A stretch of 64,000 bases of DNA from Lonicera japonica (lineage: Eukaryota > Streptophyta > Magnoliopsida > Dipsacales > Caprifoliaceae). Shown here piece by piece: positions 11,470-23,661 of the stretch (positions are counted from its first letter, which is position 1; every line of letters begins with the position of its first letter). The notes under the pieces are model-generated. The model was not told where the DNA came from, did no database searches, and saw only the letters and a program-made list of their open reading frames with translations. The translations under genes and the position numbers were made by a program. The stretch covers positions 34,378,833 to 34,442,832 of the forward strand of contig CM038466.1 in the NCBI GenBank assembly GCA_021464415.1. The letters are read 5' to 3'.

Positions 11470-11935
11470 TACCAATTAATATAGTGATTCTCTTTCCAAC
11501 ATGCACAAACATTGTTAGATGGCCACAATTTGAACATAACTGCTGCGAAAAAAACAAAGGAAAGAAATGAAAGGAATGAGATTTTTACAGGAAGTCCCCT
11601 TAAATGTTCCTTAACAGACGCTGATGAGCTGGGATCTCTGTCTCCTTCCTGCGAAAAATACAAAAAATAGTTGTAGAATCAGTTTCTACATCACATATAT
11701 CTTTGACGCTTAGAGATTTTGCCAATTTCAATTCTTCTTGAATAGCCCAAAGCTCTGCCACCACATTTGTTGCTTTGCCAATGTTAGCAGTAAGACCTGC
11801 AACAAAATTGCCCTTTTTGATCTCTAATTAATTAATGACTTACTGCACGGTGTAGTCTGCACCTATACCAACAATATTATCATTGCTAGAAGGCATCCAA
11901 CCAATTTGATAAGGAGCCATGGTATTATTTTGTCC
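11470..11935 (-). pseudogene. RNase H-like (RVT_3-type) domain remnant, LINE-derived
   Basis: Read leftwards, the sequence gives GIGADYTVQ, stops, then GNFVAGLTANIGKATNVVAE, LWAIQEELKLAKSLSVKDIC and VETDSTT. This is the pattern of the RNase H-like domain found in plant LINE polyproteins and related host proteins (GNF..g......n...AEl.A...gL.lA..l....v..ETDS). In-frame stops and loss of the surrounding protein make it a pseudogene fragment. A GCAG...GTAGGT segment at about 11542-11465 looks like a small exon but I cannot connect it. Confidence 0.5.
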
Positions 11936-12508
11936 AACTCCGAGCTCATAAGTAGGATTTTAGTATCACAACTAGTAAAAAAATAAAGTGCTTTCTTCAA
12001 TTAATTCTCTTTACCTTAGCGTTAAAATATCATCATTTTGAATTAATCATCCAAAGATTCGAGAGTGTGAATAACTTTTTTGATAGAATTAAATCATTTG
12101 CAGAAACATAGCTCACTATAATTATATAACTCCCCGGCTTCTAGGAAAAAAATTCATGAGATGATGAAAAGTATTCTCTTGGGCAAATTAACTTGTCTGG
12201 CAATAAATTTCCACCGCATAATCATTCTCGGGACGGATGCATTTACTTTAGCTCAGCCTAATCTACTGAAAGGTTTTATGAGAATATTCATGTGTTATTA
12301 GTTAGTGGACATTCATGTGGAAGTTAATTAGATGAAGTGGAACCTTAGTGATCGAGTGACGAAATAATGTATATATCTATTGGAGATGCTCTAAGGAATC
12401 AAATTTCCAATTCTGGATACTCTTATTCGAACCACTCTTCATCCAACCATCAAATCTAATGACAAATATGCCTCATTACCTCTCCAAAAAATAAATAAAG
12501 AAAAAGAA

Positions 12509-13116
12509 GGCTATGTTTGATTACAAGATAGTATCAATGTCCACTCTTCACATGAGTGGGCAAGATTCGAACCCCGTTAGGAGCACTTTGATGAGTCAGT
12601 TGATTAATTTCTTAGGGGATGGTGATGCATGTATGTCAAATTCAAAGCGAAAGCATGTCTTTAAAGAAGAGCTTGAGGGTGGCCGATTACTGATCGATGG
12701 AGCTCTAGCGGAACCAGAGTAGTAGGTTTAGACCCCAGTAATTTCAAAATCCGTTTAACGTTCAGTTTGATGGGTGAGGGTTACCCCCATTTGTGTAGTT
12801 CAATTCATTACAACTTCTTATTTTCTTTTTTGGAAAGAAAAAAGAAACACCCACTGTAGTCCTTAACTAGAGTTTATAAAGAAAAAGATAGAAAAAAATA
12901 ATTAATTTGTGTGAGAAGTTTGAAAATAAGTTGATTGATGTAGTGAGATGCTATCCATTTTTATGAGTAAACGTCATCCATTCTTTCTTTTATTTTTTGT
13001 GGAAAATTTGACTTCTTCACCAGCAAAAAAAAATTTATCCACCAAAAAGCTAAAAAGTAAGTGAAAATATTACCACATCGCTCAACTTGTTAACTTTTTT
13101 CTTATCAAACGGAGAG
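12509..13116. mobile_element. PIF/Harbinger-like MITE, copy 3, split by an insertion
   Basis: The left end GGCTATGTTTGATTACAAG and the right end CTTATCAAACGGAGAG match the ends of the MITEs at 26823 and 27107. The body after 12892 (AATTAATTTGTGTGAG, TTTTTATGAGTAAACG, ACATCGCTCAACTTG) also follows those copies. The left end is separated from this body by a 353-bp insert at 12532-12884. Confidence 0.6.
12532..12884 (+). mobile_element. 353-bp retroposon-like insert nested in the MITE
   Basis: A 7-bp repeat AAGATAG stands immediately before (12525-12531) and after (12885-12891) the insert, exactly where the MITE copies at 26.8 and 27.1 kb are continuous. The right end is A-rich (TTATAAAGAAAA). 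Near the left end, GATTCGAACCCC resembles a pol III B box, so a SINE is possible. Confidence 0.5.
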
Positions 13117-13119
13117 TAA

Positions 13120-15490
13120 AAATTAAAACCCCGAAATACACGAGTCCATAACTATAACAAAAAAAAAAGTTACATTTCTCACTACTGGTTTCAATATCCG
13201 ACCTTAGCTAGCTACAAAAGCAAACGGTTCCTAAAATTTTTGATTAACTATACTAGGGCGATAGTGAGAGTGAGGCTATGTAACAGAAAAGGATCCGGCT
13301 CCGCTAAAGTGGCTCGAATCACTTTAGAATTAAAGTTTGATCTAAAAGAGTACTAAGGTTGTTAACATAAACAATTTTTTTTTGTATAGGAGATTGCATA
13401 TTATAGCAAATACTACATGCTGTGACATTAATTTAATATTCTTTATCAAAGGCCATATCATGAATAAAGAAGGAAATTCTTAAATTAACCCACTAAAACT
13501 TGCTACTCACCGACTTACCCAACTAAAATTTTTTAGTTCCTTTCAACTCACCCCATGATGTTTTTTAGCCAAACCAACCCTATGTGCACATTTTCTAGCT
13601 TTGATCCCTTCAGCTCACCCAATTATGAGCTAAACACGTTCTTCAAACAAGATTGAAACCCACCTCTCCACATACTCCCACACATTCCCAACCAGTTGCT
13701 ATGTTAATTATACTTCGTTCAACCAAATAGGCATTTGATACATATATTCAATCAAATTTTTGAGTTTCCTTCGAGAATTTTCGACCTAAAACTTGACGCT
13801 TCAATTTATTCATAAGCAATTCAATTATTCATAAGATGAAGTTATTTATAATGAATCAATGTAGGCCTTGGAGGAAGATTTTGGGACGACACGTGGTGTT
13901 ATTAATAATATTAACAACTTTGGGACCATTTGAAGTAGTTTTATGACTCGGGAGAGTTTTTTTAATTAAATGAACTCAATACTGTCCAAACTCCTGTTGG
14001 CAATTTAATCTTTGCAGCAAAAAGAGAATATGTATAACCAATTCAAGAGTTTAGTTGGCTTGTGTTTGTAACAACTTGAAAATAAAGGCTTTGGATCATT
14101 TAATAACTTGCTCTTTGTATACTTCAAAGATGGTTGGTAAGAATTTTCAGTTACATTGATGAAGAAGCTAAAACGATAAATTAGAAAAAGTTTAATTAAG
14201 GGGAAAAAAGTGATTGAATAATAGGAGAGGACTGAACCTAGTACTATATTAGCATCCATTTTCCTTTTGGCATTTTGAGAAACTACAAATATGCACTAAA
14301 CTCATAAGAGCATGAACATATTGTAATCGCAAGTATAAAAGGATTGTGAACAAATGAAGCGGAAATGATTAAATAATCAACTAAATAACAGGTATCTTGT
14401 TCGAAGGATCGTCTTCAATAGACCTCAATTTAATTTCTTAATTGAGTCACTTCAATTGAAGTCTAAAGCTATAAAGCCTTAATTCTAAAGTTCAGATTTT
14501 TCTCCCAAGTTCTCCCATTTAAACATTAAGAAATAAGTCATTACCAGTGGGTATCTTTTTTAATTTTTCTTGTTAGGACTAAAATAACTCTCTTCCTTAT
14601 GAGTAAACAATTATTTTTCCATATGTGTATGAAAATATTGTTTGGAACTTTTTTTTTAGTTACGTTGCTGCAGAAAAAAAAAATTGTTTAGAACTTTTTT
14701 TTTTTCTGTTATATTTTTTTAATTACAAAAATTGTAATTTTTTTAAGATAGTTATTAGGTATGCGTAATTTTTGTAATTTATTATAGTAATTGTCACTTT
14801 TGAAAAATTAGTATGAGATATCTACTCATCTTATAAAAGGAAAGATATTTTTGTAATTGATACTTTATTCCATTCATATTCCCTGTTGAACCAAACATAT
14901 TGAAAGTAATGTAACATTCCAGGAATAAAGCATTCATATATGAGCCAAACATTGGCATGGCATCCTAGATGCTAGGAAAAAAACTTTCTGGGAATCGAGT
15001 ATACCCATTCCATTCCCAAAACTCGAACCAAACGAGCCCTAAAAGTAATTAAGCATTTGTTAAATTTTCATACCTAATGTAATTTTGGTGCCTAACATGA
15101 GTAGAAGGTAAAGTTCAGGAAAAAAAAATGTATATTGCAATCTCAACATTATAATCATTTATCACGTATGCATTTTTAGAATTCTACACACAAATTAATC
15201 ATTTTTCCTTTGATTTTCAAATTATCATTAATGAAATGGAGGTATACTTCCGGGGTGTATTAGGCAACCCAATCCCAAGGATTTTTGATTTGGAATGGGA
15301 GCGAAAATTAGAAGTGGCACACAATATTCCCCTTATTGATCCACTACTTTATATAATTATTTCACACGAAATAATAAATATCTTAGATTATTAAAACACA
15401 GAATGCAATGTATCAATCAAGTTGTACGTGCTCTCTTAAATCGACCATGAACGTATTTCTACCACTAATTCAGCAAGCTCGCTTAATTAA
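13120..15490. other. AT-rich intergenic DNA
   Basis: No gene, RNA or structured element recognised. There are A and T tracts and short low-complexity reading frames only. Confidence 0.5.
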
Positions 15491-15499
15491 TAAACTTAG

Positions 15500-15968
15500 G
15501 AGTAAACAACCCAAATGGTCACTAAACTTTCGATTTAGTATTACTTTAGCCATTAAATTTTAAAACGAACCATTTTGGTCAATCAACTTAGGAGTGAGTA
15601 CCGCTTTGACCATTCTATTCAATTTGATTGTTAAATTTGATGCATTTTCATGTCACATGACTTTGTGTAAGGTTAGTTTGGTCATATAACAATAAAACGA
15701 TATTTTCCTCTGATAATTTCAGCCAAAATGAAACACATACGGTGTATAAAACATAGCAATATTTTCAATAAATAACGCAACTTAAGCTATTTTATAACTA
15801 AAATGATCAAAATAAGCTAAAATGAAGTCATGTGCCTTGTACATGGTTTAATTCCATTCGATTTAACAGTGAAATTGGAAGGAATAACCAAATCGGTATT
15901 CACTCCAAAGTTGGATGGCCAAAGTGGTACTAAATCGAAAGTTTAGTGGCCATCTGGACTGTTTACTC
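15500..15968. mobile_element. Long inverted-repeat MITE, about 469 bp
   Basis: The left end GAGTAAACAACCCAAATGGT followed by CACTAAACTTTCGATTTAGT is mirrored at the right by ACTAAATCGAAAGTTTAGTG then GCCATCTGGACTGTTTACTC. Inner similarity (TTTGACCAT / ATGGCCAAAG) continues for about 100 bp on each side. There is no ORF, and I find no clean TSD. Confidence 0.75.
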
Positions 15969-18801
15969 TAAATTATTTATTCATAAATATGTTGTTCGTT
16001 ACCTATTGGATCTCATCTTTTTTTTCATAAGACATAAACACTGAGGACAAGACCTTTTGGTTCAAATCTATAGGTTGTGCATCACAAGCTTTTTAAAAAG
16101 GCTATTGAAGTACTTACAATTAGAAATTGAATAGAAATATAAAGGTGATATATGTAACATTGGAGGCATAGCCAATCACTACCCTTGCACAAACTATTAG
16201 CAATCCACAAACAGGAGTAGAATTATTTTTTCGACTAAGTCCAGTACTCAGAATAAGCCGAGGACTCGGAATACTCGAAACGCGCTGAGGACTCAAGGTA
16301 GCAAGTCTAATTTCATCTTGATATTTATTATACGCTAGATTTTTTTGTAACTACTAGGAAAAAAAATACTATTAGAATCATGTGATGATGTATTGTACTA
16401 ACGTCGCTAGTGATATCGGACTAAGGAATCAGTTCCAGCTTAGGTGACAAACTAATTGAAAGTGGAGATGAAGGTTCGCTATTGTTTTCTTCTGCTTCTT
16501 GTTGGGCTGAAAACACGGTGAAGATGTTTGAGATTTGTTATGTCAGAGCTAGCTAATACTTGGAATTAGAACGCTGCAACTAGTACTTAGCTAGGTCCTA
16601 TAGCAAATGGCTTATATATAAACATTTGGGGATTGATATGAGAGTCTTTAAAAAATGTGCCTTGAAGGATGTATGATGTTGTTTGTTTGAATAAACGTTA
16701 AGCTTTACCAAAAGAAAGGTCAAAAACACAAAAATCCGATAGAGTTTTTGCCTTAGTAGGACCTAGTTATATATAAAAGAAAAACATATGCATGCAAAAA
16801 TGCAACTTCCAGAAATACGGGGGCTTAAACGAAATTTTGGTAAATTTGAGAACATTTTTCATAAAAAAAATCATATTTTTATAAAAACCCTAATTTGGAC
16901 ATTTTTGGAAACCTTGGCGGTAAATTGTAATTTTTGAAAGTTTAGGGTCATAATGCAATTTCAAAACTTCAAGGGCTGAAAATGTAATTATTCAGGCCTT
17001 TCATCCTTTCTCACAATTAAGCCCTAAGTTATCAAATTGGCCAACTATAATACATATTTGGCAACGGAATGTAATTAAACAATAAATCTTTACATGTTCA
17101 TTACATCAAATTAGCGATCACACGAGAAAAGACCCGAAAGGGACGAAGGGGGTGCCTAACACCTTCCCCCTTCGTAAATTAATCCCCGAGTTCACGAAAA
17201 GTTGTTCCTATAACTCAAAAATTCGATCGACCCTCGTTGTCGGCCAAGATTATTTTATCCTTTATCTGTTTCGGGGAAAAAAATTGATTACCGACTCTAC
17301 TATTTCCCCTTCTAGGACTAGGTAATGGTGTCCTTCATATCGACATTCTCAATATTTTGAATATTAATCTCGGCCCTCATAACCTATAAGTAAAGATTAC
17401 CCCCTAAAGGACTAGACCTGATCAAGCTGAAAACAAGATTGAAAAATAACTTCTCAACATAACTATTAAACTGATATCGTTCCAGGTGAGCTCACCCATA
17501 CGATATGGGCTTGCAAAACCTCTTGGAGTTTCCATTCAAGTGGTATGGAACTGGATTATATAACCCTAAGTGAAATATATATAATTGCGTTGGTGTTAAT
17601 CAAATGCCTTGGGTACTCATTAACGAAAATGTTAAAAAATAATTAACAAAAAAATAAAAACAAATAGGTGTGATCATCATTGAACAAATCTGTTGGAACA
17701 AGCAGTCATGCAAAAATCCATTCTAGATTTAAGAAAATGATTTTGGTTAACGAAATATGTTTGAGACACCGGACAAAATCTAGTTTATTTCGAGAATAGT
17801 CTTTATCCAGTGGTCACAGTTATATTTTGAAAAATTGATTCTATCAACGACCTTACCCGAAACGGAGGGCGGGCATTGTTTCGACTAGGTAAAGATTAGA
17901 ATTACCTTGTTTGACTTACACACAACAGGGGTACGTAAAATAAAGTCTTGGTGTCATTTTAAAAATTGGCTTGGTCGTGTCCTAAAAGACAGTCTACTGC
18001 ATGATAGCTATGCAAAAGGATAAGCTAAGGTTCCCCCTTATGGACACAATCTAGATGTATGTGATGAAACATACACGAAAAGTCGTCACCTCGGGCATAA
18101 ACATGAAATCACATAATGTCCCTCATCAGTGCAAGATCAAAATGATTGAAGATGCTAGACGTTAAGGACATTGGCCGCGCTCGAAAGCCGACCCATCCAT
18201 CACAATTAGGCCCTTGAGGCTGATAGGGTATATTGTGCAAATGACATATAATATGCTTTGTGAAGCAATGTACATTTGAGTTGTTGTTTTCTAATTTTAT
18301 TTATGAAAAGGATTTTCCTTTTAATTTACAATTGAAAACACATCTAGATGTGATGTACACATCTAGATGTTCACATCAGTGCGCATAGATATATCAAGAT
18401 CAATCAATTAACCAATTACACAAAGCATAAAAGTCAAGTACAAATGTGAGAATCCTGACAGGACACCCCCCCACCCCCGACGCCACTCGGCGTGCAGCTC
18501 TGTTTGAGATGGTTTTCAAGTCACTAGTACATTTTTTGGGAAAATAGATAAAAGTGTGTTTTGTACCCTTTTTGGGGTACAACGCGGTCTGCCTAACCAA
18601 ATTGAGTTCAGGAACTATGTTACGACGCGGGAAGGTGTTAGGCATCCATGTCGCCTTTTTGGCTTATAAATGAACATGTTCGTTTATCATTTTTAATCTC
18701 ATTCTTATTATTTTTTTGCCCAAATATGCATGCATATCAGTTTTATTAGCGTCCTGGAATGATGGTGCGGATTACGTTGCGAAAAAGGGGAAAATGCCGA
18801 A

Positions 18802-18817
18802 AAGACCGATCGGTCTT
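18802..18817. repeat. Perfect 16-bp palindrome AAGACCGATCGGTCTT
   Basis: Self-complementary over 16 bp and centred on GATC. Its half-site AGACCGAT is the consensus of the degenerate array 550 bp to the right. Confidence 0.9.
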
Positions 18818-19348
18818 CCATTACAGTATACTAGATTTCCTATTTTTGGAGCAAGGGAGCATACCGGGGTTGGTTTAAGACTAAATTAAAGCACCGCGGT
18901 GTATTTACAATTCAAATCGCAGTCCAAAATTAATTTACGTGCCATACAAGTTAAATTTACCCAATTTCGATTTAATTAACATATATGCAGTATGTTTCCT
19001 ATATACAACATTCAAAACAGTTTATATACACATGGAGGTATTCAATAATACAAATTTAGAGATATTAATAGAATATCGTATTTCCGAAGACAAAGATTTT
19101 GTTTCGATTGGTATTGAAAAGGTATTACAAAATAGTCTAAGAATTTCGAATACATCATTTTTTTAACGTGTTTCTATCTTTAGAACTAATTCCTATCATC
19201 TTTCAAGTATTTGCACTTTTATTTTCTATGTTGCTTCTCTTTGGGCTTTTCTTCTGTCTCTCTGCCCTCTGCCTCCATTCGGAGGCCTCCTCTTTTTTCC
19301 TTGCCTAATTCAGGCTGATATAGTGTTAGAACTTCCTTTCAACATCAA

Positions 19349-19558
19349 AGACGGATTGAAATGGCTTAGTGACCAATTCGATTAGCAAAAGACCGATCCG
19401 TTGAGGCTCTAGACCAATCCGTCGGATAGGAAAATCAACTTGTCTGTAAGGAAGATCGATCGGCCTCTGCTCTAATTTGCTGAAAACTGACCACACATGA
19501 CCGAAGACCGATTGGTATACAGGAAGACCAATCGGGCCTAATGGAAGACAGGTTGGTC
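19349..19558. repeat. 21-bp-periodic degenerate AGACCGATyGGT array
   Basis: Variants of AGACCGATCGGT start at about 19349, 19370, 19390, 19411, 19432, 19453, 19505, 19525 and 19546. Steps are 20-21 bp with one gap. Many are near-palindromes. The minus-strand frame over it gives repeated RPIGLP / QSVFG-type peptides, which I read as a by-product of the repeat and not as a gene. Confidence 0.75.
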
Positions 19559-19900
19559 TTGGTCGTTCTTGAGCCATTCAGTTTGCATTTTGATCTTCGA
19601 ATCGACGGTGATTTTTTTATGCTATTGTAGTACCAGTATGTCCTTTAGCGGTGCTGTCAAAGGTTTATATCGAGTTTTGATGTTCTTTTAATACTGCTTT
19701 TCATTGTAGATAGTAGATAGAATTTCCTTCCAAAGGTTGCAAAATGGGGTGTCCATAACAAGATACACTGACAGAACAACCGGAAAACCAACGAATAAAT
19801 AATGATAAGAAAATAAATCCATTCAAACAACAATAAAGTAAAGACATCAAACAATATTATAATAAACCCATCCACCCAACATATATAAATAACACACGAG

Positions 19901-22795
19901 ACTCTTGTTCACCACTAGTCCCCAATAGAGTCACTAATGTGGGCTCTTCGACCCTCGTAGAAGGTCTTACTTGGCACGCGGGGTAATGACGACGCCACCA
20001 ACTAGATCGTCCCATGGCACTTATGTAGCATAAAATGGTTTCTTTTTATAAAATAAAATAAAATAAATAAAAATTGATCACCAATCACCAGAGCTCCGGC
20101 AATGGTTGCTGGAACTAATTTTTGAATCTTGTGTGTTAAAAATTATGAGAAACTAATTCTTGTTAAATTAAAAAAAAAAGGAAAAAAAACGATCATCTCA
20201 TTTGAGTATAACTGTGATACTATGTCATTTTTGCAAACATGGTTTCATCGACCCATGGGATTGCTGCACTTTGCCATGTGCGCTGCTATCAAGTTGGCTA
20301 TTTATTTGCTTGTTTTCTAGTGTGACGTCTCTTAACGGTGTACTATTTCTCTTTCCTTTGTCTAAGTGTTTTGGTTTTTTTTGAAGTATATACCACATCC
20401 TCTTCTGTATGTTAACCATTCACTCAGAAAAGTTAATTGATGGTGAATACATAGAAAAAAGGTATAGAATTTTTTTTTTCAAAAAATTACAGCATAAATT
20501 TATGCAACTTGAACTGCAAATTTCATTGTTTTGTTTCTTACAAGTTTTGAATCATCAATTGATATGGTTGACAACAAATACGTGTAGACTTGAAGTTCAA
20601 ATGAATTGCATTGTTTTGTTTCTCACAAAAGCACAATAGTAATTAGCACATTACCATTTTACTACCCCTCTATAAGTTTATTTTACATTTTTGGATGCCT
20701 CGTACAAATTCCACCATTTGTGCTACAATTTTTACAATATATATATATATGGGTGTAGTTTCAATGGTTATCTTCTCTCTACCCATGGACGGTTACTGTA
20801 GTATTAACCACTGGATGAAAAATCAAAAGTTAAAATCAAATAAGTAGTTGGCTAACATAATTAATGCACATTGAAGAAGTACAAAACATTAAATGTAAGG
20901 TTAAGTGGGTAATTTGTTGTTTCCTGATAACATGTATTTTTTTTATTTAATTTTAAGGAATCTTAACTTAGAGATTCATTTCATGATTTTCTAATTCCAA
21001 TCCCAGATATCCCTATTCTTTACTCTTATAAAATATTATCATCTCAAAATTTGCTACTATGTATGTACAAGCCCAGAATATACATATTATTTAAAATTAT
21101 ATGTGGCTATAAAATCATCTTGTTATAATTGATTATTGACGACTCTTGTCAATTTAAGCGTGTCGTGTGTAAACATGAAAAATAACATCTTCTACTTCCA
21201 CTTATTATTATTTTATTTTTTTTGTACTTTTATTGAATTTGAGAAAAAAGTAATGAATTACATTATTGTGGATTGCACAGCAAGAGATAAGGTCTTATGT
21301 GGCATTTTACTTATATTTGGGGTAAGTTTTTATAGACAAATATTTTTCAATCATTTTTTTTTTCAAATTAAGTTCCAAAATTTTACTCATCTTCCACTTT
21401 AATTTAAGAGCCCATTATCTTTTTTTAGACATTTTAAATTAAAAATCTTAATTTTTGAGGATAATATCAATTAATGTATCAAAATAATTAAGTTGCATTT
21501 TCTGCCATTAATTTGATTAAAAATAATATTTTAGTTTTTTAAATATAAATTCAAGTTATAGAAAACACTTTATCTCCAAAAAAAAAAAAAGTTATGGGAA
21601 ACGCATGGTGGTGTTTGTTTTTTGATTTTTGAAAAAAGCTAGAGAGATTAGTGTGTATATATTGTGAATGAATATATATAGAGAGAGAAAAGGGATAAAT
21701 AACAGGTGGGTATGCATGGGTTTTTATGAGAGAAATAAAAGAAAGTGTTGTTTGCTTATGGGAATGTGTTATGGGGAAAGGGAGAGAATCAAAGGCACTG
21801 GTTGTCAATGGAGGAGTACCAAAACAGCATTTTAAAATGAGTAAGATCATCTTCTTTTATTTTAACAATTAATTATAGGGTAAAATTATTGTTAAAATAA
21901 ATAATTTTTGTAATAGAAAATTTTGTCTAAATGAATAGAATTCTTTATTATTTTTTTACCGTAGGCAGTAGGCGAAATATAAGATACTAAGAGATTTTTT
22001 TTTTATCTATTTAGATAAAAATCGTTCTTATAAAATCATTTTACTTTCGACCCTATTAATATTTGAGTTCAAAATTTCATGAATTAAAAAATTTTGTGAA
22101 TAAGATGACGTGTTAATTTACACTCTCACCGTTTTAATGAAAATTGAATCTTCGAACTCAGACTCTTACAAAATTTCCGAGTACATTAATCGTAAAGATA
22201 ATAAAATTATTATTATTCTAAATACAAATATAGGATAAAGTTTATTTAAGTATTATAATTATATGTTGGTTTTCTCAGTCAAAAAGGCCTGTGAAATGGA
22301 AAGAAAGAGTTTAGTGAGGTACGATTTGGTTGGATGTGAACTGAAATTTGGACCTGAGGTGGCTTTGGCTAGCTACATTGAGTGCAAGGTGTTGGGAAAT
22401 GTATATATATATAAATGGAATCTTTAAAAATTAATTAAAAAAATAAAAATAGATTAGGTATTAATTATTGTTAGTACTCATCGATAGATAGAGAGAGAAG
22501 ATAACCATTGAAAACTCATCCATATATATATATATATAATAATACGGTTTGAGAAAAAGAAGCTGCATTTTTGGACAAAGAGATTTGAGGGAAATTAATC
22601 TATTTTTAAAGAGACCAAAGGTTACACAAATTAGTATTTAATTTATTTATTCTTTTATAAGGGTGTTTCTTTGAACTATTAGATGTTCTATTTTATTTTA
22701 TATTTTTTTTCTATTTTTTTATGGAATACAATTCTTTGGGTGATGGCCAAGTAAAAAAAATGAATAAAAGATAAATGGCATTTCACTAAGTTGAA
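19901..22795. other. AT-rich intergenic DNA
   Basis: No gene recognised. Short AT runs occur at 20735-20750. Around 21560-21850 a GA-rich plus-strand segment with TATATATAGAGAGAGA resembles plant 5' untranslated DNA but leads to no coding exon that I can identify. Confidence 0.5.
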
Positions 22796-22804
22796 TTCAT
22801 TTAC

Positions 22805-23199
22805 GGGTAAAAAACACTAAATCCCCTCAAACTATTACTTTTTTACACTAACACCCCCCCCCCCTCCATCTTCTAAAAGTGACACTAACCCCCCTAAACT
22901 ACTATATGTTATCACTTAACCCCTAAAATTACATAAATGTCCTTGTAAATAAATGACCTTTTATAAATTAGGGGGTAAAGTGTCAAGTTGTGATAGTTTA
23001 TGGGGGTTTAGTGCCAAAAAGTGATGGTTTGAGGGGGTTTAGTGTTTTTTACCCAACTTTGTACAAGGGTATTAATGTAATTTTGGGGATTAAGTGATAA
23101 TATATAATAATTTAGGGAGGTTTAGTGTTACTTTTAAAAGATAGAGGATGGTTTTAATGCAAAAAAGTGATGTTTAAGAGGGTTTAGTATTTTTTACCC
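22805..23199. mobile_element. Mutator-like MITE, 395 bp
   Basis: The element begins GGGTAAAAAACACTAAATCC and ends GGTTTAGTATTTTTTACCC, forming good terminal inverted repeats. The flanks are TTCATTTAC (22796-22804) and TTCATTTAG (23200-23208), an 8-of-9 TSD as expected for Mutator-type elements. A second, internal right end (GGGGGTTTAGTGTTTTTTACCC without its last bases, to about 23054) shows that the right arm is duplicated. It includes a run of C at about 22852-22863. Confidence 0.85.
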
Positions 23200-23661
23200 T
23201 TCATTTAGGTTTGTCATAAAGTTACTTTAATTATGATGCTTGCCTATTATACAAGGACGACACAACCCTTTTTTAAATGTTTAATTATATATTTACTGAT
23301 TTATTTTGATTTATCTATATTTATGAGTGGTCAATAGGACTCACCAACCACCCCATTATATTGCCAATGTCAATTGTTGCATCTAGTAGCTAATACTAAA
23401 ACTCTAGCAATAATTGCCGGTAACGAACAATATTATTATAGCAAATGGAGTTAATAATATATATATATATATCAAAATGGAGAAAAAAAATTAAAGGAAA
23501 AGTATATTGGGAAAAAACAGTGTTCCACCTGTTTGTTAAAGGACTCGTCATAATTAAGGCTATCAAATTAAGGGAAAATAAAGTAATATATTTTTTGAAG
23601 TATGGCCGAAATACCACGCAGTATGGTGCCACTTGTTTTTTTTTTTTTTTCATATTTGATT

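Larger units (their letters stand above)
16780..19900. mobile_element. Decayed LTR-retrotransposon-like region
   Basis: This region has higher GC than its surroundings and no intact ORF. TGCCTAACACCTTCCC occurs at about 17153 on the plus strand and again, inverted, at 18629-18644; similar phrases are frequent in the untranslated parts of plant LTR retroelements. It also contains the palindrome at 18802-18817 and the phased array at 19349-19558. I cannot place LTR ends. Identity as one element is inference. Confidence 0.3.

Noticed and set aside
19326..19577. 83-codon minus-strand frame with RPIGLP-like repeats
   Set aside because: The peptide repeats are produced by the 21-bp DNA array, whose period happens to be a multiple of three.
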